Shown here in pieces: positions 3,713-7,542 of a DNA stretch of 7,542 nt. Below the pieces are notes generated by a model. It saw nothing but the letters and a program-made list of their open reading frames with translations, made no database searches and was not told where the DNA came from. The DNA is from Loktanella sp. GTDB lineage: Bacteria; Pseudomonadota; Alphaproteobacteria; Rhodobacterales; Rhodobacteraceae. The translations under genes and the position numbers were made by a program. Each line of letters starts with the position of its first letter. The first letter of the stretch is position 1. Location: contig PUNR01000221.1 of the NCBI GenBank assembly GCA_003551805.1, positions 1-7,542 of the forward strand. Reading direction: 5' to 3'.

Positions 3713-6700
3713 ATGACCAAGAGCTTGCCCAAATCCCCCGCCTTTGACCGCATCGCGGCCGCCGCTGCTGAACGTATCCTGATCATGGACGGTGCGATGG
3801 GGACACAGATTCAGGCGCTTGGCTTTGGGGAGGGCGATTTTACGGCGCATGGCGCGGGCTGCGCCTGCCATCCCCGGCTGTTCGGGGAAAAACCGCTGCC
3901 GCAGCAAGGCAACAACGATCTGTTGATCCTGACCCAGCCGCAAGCGATCGAGGACATCCATTATGCCTATGCCATGGCAGGCGCCGATATCGTCGAAACC
4001 AACACATTTTCTTCGACCAGCATCGCGCAGGCCGATTACGGGTTGGAACACCTGGTTTATGACCTGAACTTTCATGGCGCACGGCTGGTCCGGCAAGCAC
4101 TGGACCGTGCCACGGCAGAGGACGGGCGCGAACGTTTTGTCGCCGGCGCGCTTGGGCCGACAAACCGCACCGCGTCGATGTCGCCCGATGTAAACAACCC
4201 CGGCTACCGTGCTGTGACTTTTGACGAACTGCGCGAAGCTTACGCCGAACAGCTGCGCGGCCTGATCGACGGTGGTGCCGATCTGATCCTGATCGAGACG
4301 ATCTTTGACACGCTTAACGCCAAGGCCGCGATTTTCGCCTGCGAGGAAATCTTTGCCGCCAACGGTCTGCGGCTGCCGGTGATGATCTCTGGCACGATCA
4401 CCGACCGGTCGGGGCGGACATTGTCAGGCCAGACGCCTACCGCGTTCTGGCATGCCGTGCGCCATGCAGACCCGCTGACGATCGGGCTGAACTGCGCGCT
4501 GGGTGCTGCTGAAATGCGTGCGCATCTGGCGGAACTGTCGGGCGTGGCCGATACGCTGATCTGTGCCTATCCCAATGCGGGTCTGCCCAATGAATTTGGC
4601 GAATATGATGAAAGCCCGGCTTTCATGGCCGAACAGATCGCTGATTTCGCCAAGGAAGGTCTGGTCAATATCGTCGGTGGTTGCTGCGGGTCCACCCCCG
4701 AACATATCCGCGCCATTGCAGATGCTGTGGCGGGCCACAAAACCCGCGCGATCCCCAAGCATACACCCCAGATGCGCCTTTCGGGGCTAGAGCCGTTCAC
4801 CCTGACACCAGACATTCCTTTCGTGAATGTGGGCGAGCGGACCAATGTCACCGGATCGGCCAAATTCCGCAAGCTGATTACCAACCGTGATTATGCGGCT
4901 GCGGTCGATGTCGCCCGCGACCAAGTGGAAAACGGTGCGCAGATTATTGATGTAAACATGGATGAAGGCCTGATCGACAGCAAACAGGCGATGATCGAGT
5001 TCCTCAACCTGATCGCCGCCGAACCCGATATCGCCCGCGTGCCGGTGATGATCGACAGTTCCAAGTGGGAAGTGATCGAGGCTGGCCTGAAATGCGTCCA
5101 AGGCAAACCCATCGTCAATTCGATCAGCATGAAGGAAGGCGAAGAGGCGTTTCTGCATCAGGCCCGCCTGTGCCGTGCTTACGGGGCGGCGGTGGTCGTC
5201 ATGGCCTTTGACGAGGCCGGGCAGGCCGATACCGAAGACCGCAAGGTCGAAATCTGCACGCGTGCTTATAAACTGCTGACCGAAGAGGTCGGTTTCCCGC
5301 CCGAAGATATCATCTTTGACCCCAATGTCTTCGCGGTGGCGACGGGGATTGAAGAACACAACAATTACGGTGTCGATTTTATCAACGCGACCCGCCGGAT
5401 CATCGCCGATCTGCCACATGTCCATGTGTCGGGCGGGGTATCCAATCTGTCGTTCAGTTTCCGCGGCAACGAACCTGTGCGCGAGGCGATGCATGCGGTG
5501 TTCCTCTATCATGCCATTCAGGTCGGGATGGATATGGGGATCGTCAATGCAGGCCAGCTGGTGGTCTATGACAGCATCGACCCCGATCTGCGCGAAGCTT
5601 GCGAAGATGTCGTCCTGAACCGCACACCCGATGCTACCGAAAACATGTTGGAGATCGCTGAACGCTTCAAATCCACCGGTGCGCGCGAAGCGAAGATCCG
5701 CGATCTGGCGTGGCGTGACTGGACGGTTGAAAAGCGGCTGGAACATGCCCTTGTCAACGGCATCACTGAATTCATCGACGCTGACACCGAAGAGGCACGG
5801 CTGCTTGCCGATCGCCCGTTGCATGTGATCGAAGGTCCGTTGATGGCGGGGATGAATGTGGTGGGCGATCTGTTCGGCGCGGGCAAGATGTTTTTGCCGC
5901 AAGTCGTCAAATCCGCCCGCGTGATGAAACAGGCAGTGGCGGTCTTGCTGCCCTATATGGAAGAGGAAAAGCGCCTGAACGGTGGCACCGGTCGCGAAAG
6001 TGCCGGCAAGGTGCTGATGGCCACGGTCAAAGGCGATGTGCATGATATTGGCAAGAATATCGTCGGCGTCGTGCTGGCTTGCAACAATTACGATATCATT
6101 GACTTGGGCGTAATGGTGCCGGTGGCAAAAATCCTTGAGGTCGCGAAAGAGGAAAACGTCGATATCATCGGGCTGTCCGGTCTGATTACCCCGTCACTGG
6201 ACGAAATGGTCCATGTCGCGTCTGAAATGGAACGCGCCGGCCTTGATATCCCCCTGCTGATCGGTGGCGCGACCACCAGCCGCGTGCATACGGCGGTGAA
6301 GATACATCCCCATTATGTGCGCGGTCAGGCGGTCTATGTGACCGATGCCAGCCGTGCCGTGGGGGTTGTCTCTGCGTTGTTGTCGCCCGATCAGAAGACC
6401 GACTATGTCACGAATATCCGCAGCGAATATGAAAAGGTTGCGGACCAACATGCGCGATCGGAACTGGCCAAGAAACGCCTGCCGCTGGCGGCGGCGCGCG
6501 CGAATGCGCTGAAAATCGATTGGCAGGACTATGCAGTGCCCGCACCGTCATTTTTAGGCACAAAGGTCTATGAAGACTGGGACCTTGCGGAACTGGCCCG
6601 CTACATCGATTGGACGCCGTTTTTCCAGACTTGGGAATTGAAGGGGGTCTACCCCAAAATCTTGCAGGACGAAAAACAAGGCGAGGCCGCCCGCGCGCTA

Positions 6701-7477
6701 TTCGCCGATGCGCAAGAGATGTTGGCGCAGATCATTGCCGAAAAATGGTTCCGCCCGCGGGCTGTAGTGGGCTTCTGGCCTGCTAATGCGGTGGGCGATG
6801 ATATCAGGCTTTTCGCCGATGACAGCCGCAAGACCGAACTGGCGATGCTGCATACGCTGCGCCAGCAGGTTAGCAAACGTGACGGCCGGCCCAATGTGGC
6901 GCTGTCTGATTTCGTGGCGCCTGTCGGCACGCCCGATTATGTCGGCGGCTTCGTGGTGACGGCAGGGATTGAGGAGATAGCGCTTTCCGAACGGTTCGAA
7001 CGTGCGAACGACGATTTCAACGCGATTCTGGTCAAAGCGCTCGCCGACCGTTTCGCCGAAGCCTTTGCCGAACGCATGCACGAAGTCGTGCGCCGCGAAT
7101 TGTGGGGCTATGCGCCAGATGAAAACCTTGCGCCGACAGACCTGATTGGCGAGCCTTATCGCGGCATCCGTCCCGCACCGGGATATCCTGCGCAGCCCGA
7201 CCATACCGAGAAAACAACCCTGTTCCGCCTGCTGGATGCAGAGGCCGTGACGGGCGTGAAGCTGACCGAAAGCATGGCAATGTGGCCGGGGTCATCGGTG
7301 TCGGGGCTTTATATCGGTCATCCCGATGCGTATTATTTCGGTGTCGCCAAGGTCGAATTGGATCAAGTACTGGATTATGCTGCGCGCAAGGACATGGATG
7401 TAGCCGAGGTCGAGCGGTGGCTTGGCCCCGTGCTGAATTACGTACCGCAGCCCAAATCGGCACTCGCGGCGGAATAA
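3713..7477 (+). CDS. metH: Cobalamin-dependent methionine synthase (5-methyltetrahydrofolate-homocysteine methyltransferase)
   Basis: This 1254-residue cytoplasmic enzyme transfers the methyl group of 5-methyl-tetrahydrofolate to homocysteine through methylcobalamin. The homocysteine domain (about 1-350) carries the zinc ligands Cys261 (GLNC), Cys324 and Cys325 (GGCCGS). The pterin domain (about 365-645) starts with VNVGERTNVTGS. The helical cap domain is at about 660-755. The B12 domain (about 765-905) has DVHDIG with the cobalt-ligating His777, and Ser822 in SGLIT. The activation domain (about 925-1240) has the AdoMet motif RPAPGYP (1153-1159) and the conserved MWPGSSVSGLYIGHP. The spacings C261-C324 and H777-S822 equal those of the E. 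coli enzyme; the N-terminus carries a short insertion relative to it. GGA lies 5 bases before the ATG. All modules are intact in one chain, unlike lineages with split MetH. Its control region has a promoter, paired inverted repeats and a hairpin, but no recognisable riboswitch. Confidence 0.98.
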   Translation: MTKSLPKSPAFDRIAAAAAERILIMDGAMGTQIQALGFGEGDFTAHGAGCACHPRLFGEKPLPQQGNNDLLILTQPQAIEDIHYAYAMAGADIVETNTFSSTSIAQADYGLEHLVYDLNFHGARLVRQALDRATAEDGRERFVAGALGPTNRTASMSPDVNNPGYRAVTFDELREAYAEQLRGLIDGGADLILIETIFDTLNAKAAIFACEEIFAANGLRLPVMISGTITDRSGRTLSGQTPTAFWHAVRHADPLTIGLNCALGAAEMRAHLAELSGVADTLICAYPNAGLPNEFGEYDESPAFMAEQIADFAKEGLVNIVGGCCGSTPEHIRAIADAVAGHKTRAIPKHTPQMRLSGLEPFTLTPDIPFVNVGERTNVTGSAKFRKLITNRDYAAAVDVARDQVENGAQIIDVNMDEGLIDSKQAMIEFLNLIAAEPDIARVPVMIDSSKWEVIEAGLKCVQGKPIVNSISMKEGEEAFLHQARLCRAYGAAVVVMAFDEAGQADTEDRKVEICTRAYKLLTEEVGFPPEDIIFDPNVFAVATGIEEHNNYGVDFINATRRIIADLPHVHVSGGVSNLSFSFRGNEPVREAMHAVFLYHAIQVGMDMGIVNAGQLVVYDSIDPDLREACEDVVLNRTPDATENMLEIAERFKSTGAREAKIRDLAWRDWTVEKRLEHALVNGITEFIDADTEEARLLADRPLHVIEGPLMAGMNVVGDLFGAGKMFLPQVVKSARVMKQAVAVLLPYMEEEKRLNGGTGRESAGKVLMATVKGDVHDIGKNIVGVVLACNNYDIIDLGVMVPVAKILEVAKEENVDIIGLSGLITPSLDEMVHVASEMERAGLDIPLLIGGATTSRVHTAVKIHPHYVRGQAVYVTDASRAVGVVSALLSPDQKTDYVTNIRSEYEKVADQHARSELAKKRLPLAAARANALKIDWQDYAVPAPSFLGTKVYEDWDLAELARYIDWTPFFQTWELKGVYPKILQDEKQGEAARALFADAQEMLAQIIAEKWFRPRAVVGFWPANAVGDDIRLFADDSRKTELAMLHTLRQQVSKRDGRPNVALSDFVAPVGTPDYVGGFVVTAGIEEIALSERFERANDDFNAILVKALADRFAEAFAERMHEVVRRELWGYAPDENLAPTDLIGEPYRGIRPAPGYPAQPDHTEKTTLFRLLDAEAVTGVKLTESMAMWPGSSVSGLYIGHPDAYYFGVAKVELDQVLDYAARKDMDVAEVERWLGPVLNYVPQPKSALAAE

Positions 7478-7542
7478 CCGCGCACCCCCATCGTCCGAGC
7501 CCAAATATCCCCGGCGGAGCCTTTGCGGCTTTGCCGCAAAAA
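7478..7542. other. Non-coding tail after metH with a strong hairpin (7522-7540)
   Basis: TTTGCGGC (7522-7529) and GCCGCAAA (7533-7540) form a perfect 8-bp stem with a TTT loop. It is not followed by a T run on either strand within the window, so a classical intrinsic terminator cannot be claimed. The preceding AAATATCCCCGGCGGAG stretch resembles intergenic motifs that recur in Rhodobacteraceae genomes, which is recollection only. Confidence 0.4.

Noticed and set aside
4787..6043. 418-codon minus-strand ORF inside metH
   Set aside because: It is rich in His, Asp, Gln and Phe, as expected for the reverse reading of a GC-rich gene, and it is fully covered by the unmistakable metH coding frame.
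7522..7540. Intrinsic terminator of metH
   Set aside because: The hairpin is perfect but is followed by A residues, not T, up to the window end, so it is recorded only as a hairpin.

Overview
The window looks like chromosomal DNA from a marine-type alphaproteobacterium, most likely of the Rhodobacteraceae (Roseobacter group). The evidence is the GC-rich coding style, the alphaproteobacterial form of MetH, and the AT-rich palindromic metal-regulator boxes. This assignment is inference from style, not a database match.

Left part (1-1559, minus strand): a compact three-gene operon. It is read in the order secreted protein of unknown family, then a small membrane-anchored NikL/CbiN-like auxiliary protein, then NikM/CbiM, the substrate-binding membrane component of an energy-coupling-factor (ECF) nickel/cobalt importer, cut by the window edge. 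Its promoter (TTGACA-17 bp-TATGCA) is overlapped by a 28-bp site, GTATGA-N16-GCATAC. This matches the classical NikR nickel-repressor operator at 11 of 12 conserved bases and points to nickel as the cargo.

Middle (1642-3050): a COG0523/CobW-family GTPase metallochaperone (minus) and a small Cys-containing protein (plus) are divergently transcribed. They flank a perfect 7+3+7 palindrome (TTGTTAT-gtt-ATAACAA) that looks like a Zur zinc-repressor box, so this pair is probably induced in zinc shortage.

Region 3040-3452 (minus) holds a 52-codon ORF with a strong ribosome binding site, followed by what looks like a frameshifted remnant of a small secreted protein. Region 3453-3712 is the metH control region: two related inverted repeats (ATGAA-N5/6-TTCAT) 31 bp apart, a good sigma70 promoter, and a hairpin with a U6 run that begins almost exactly at the predicted transcription start.

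Right part (3713-7477, plus): full-length cobalamin-dependent methionine synthase MetH, with all catalytic signatures intact. The last 65 bases hold a non-coding tail with a hairpin.

The common thread is transition-metal handling: Ni import, Zn-deficiency response, and a Zn- and B12-dependent enzyme. No CRISPR array, insertion sequence, tRNA or rRNA was seen.
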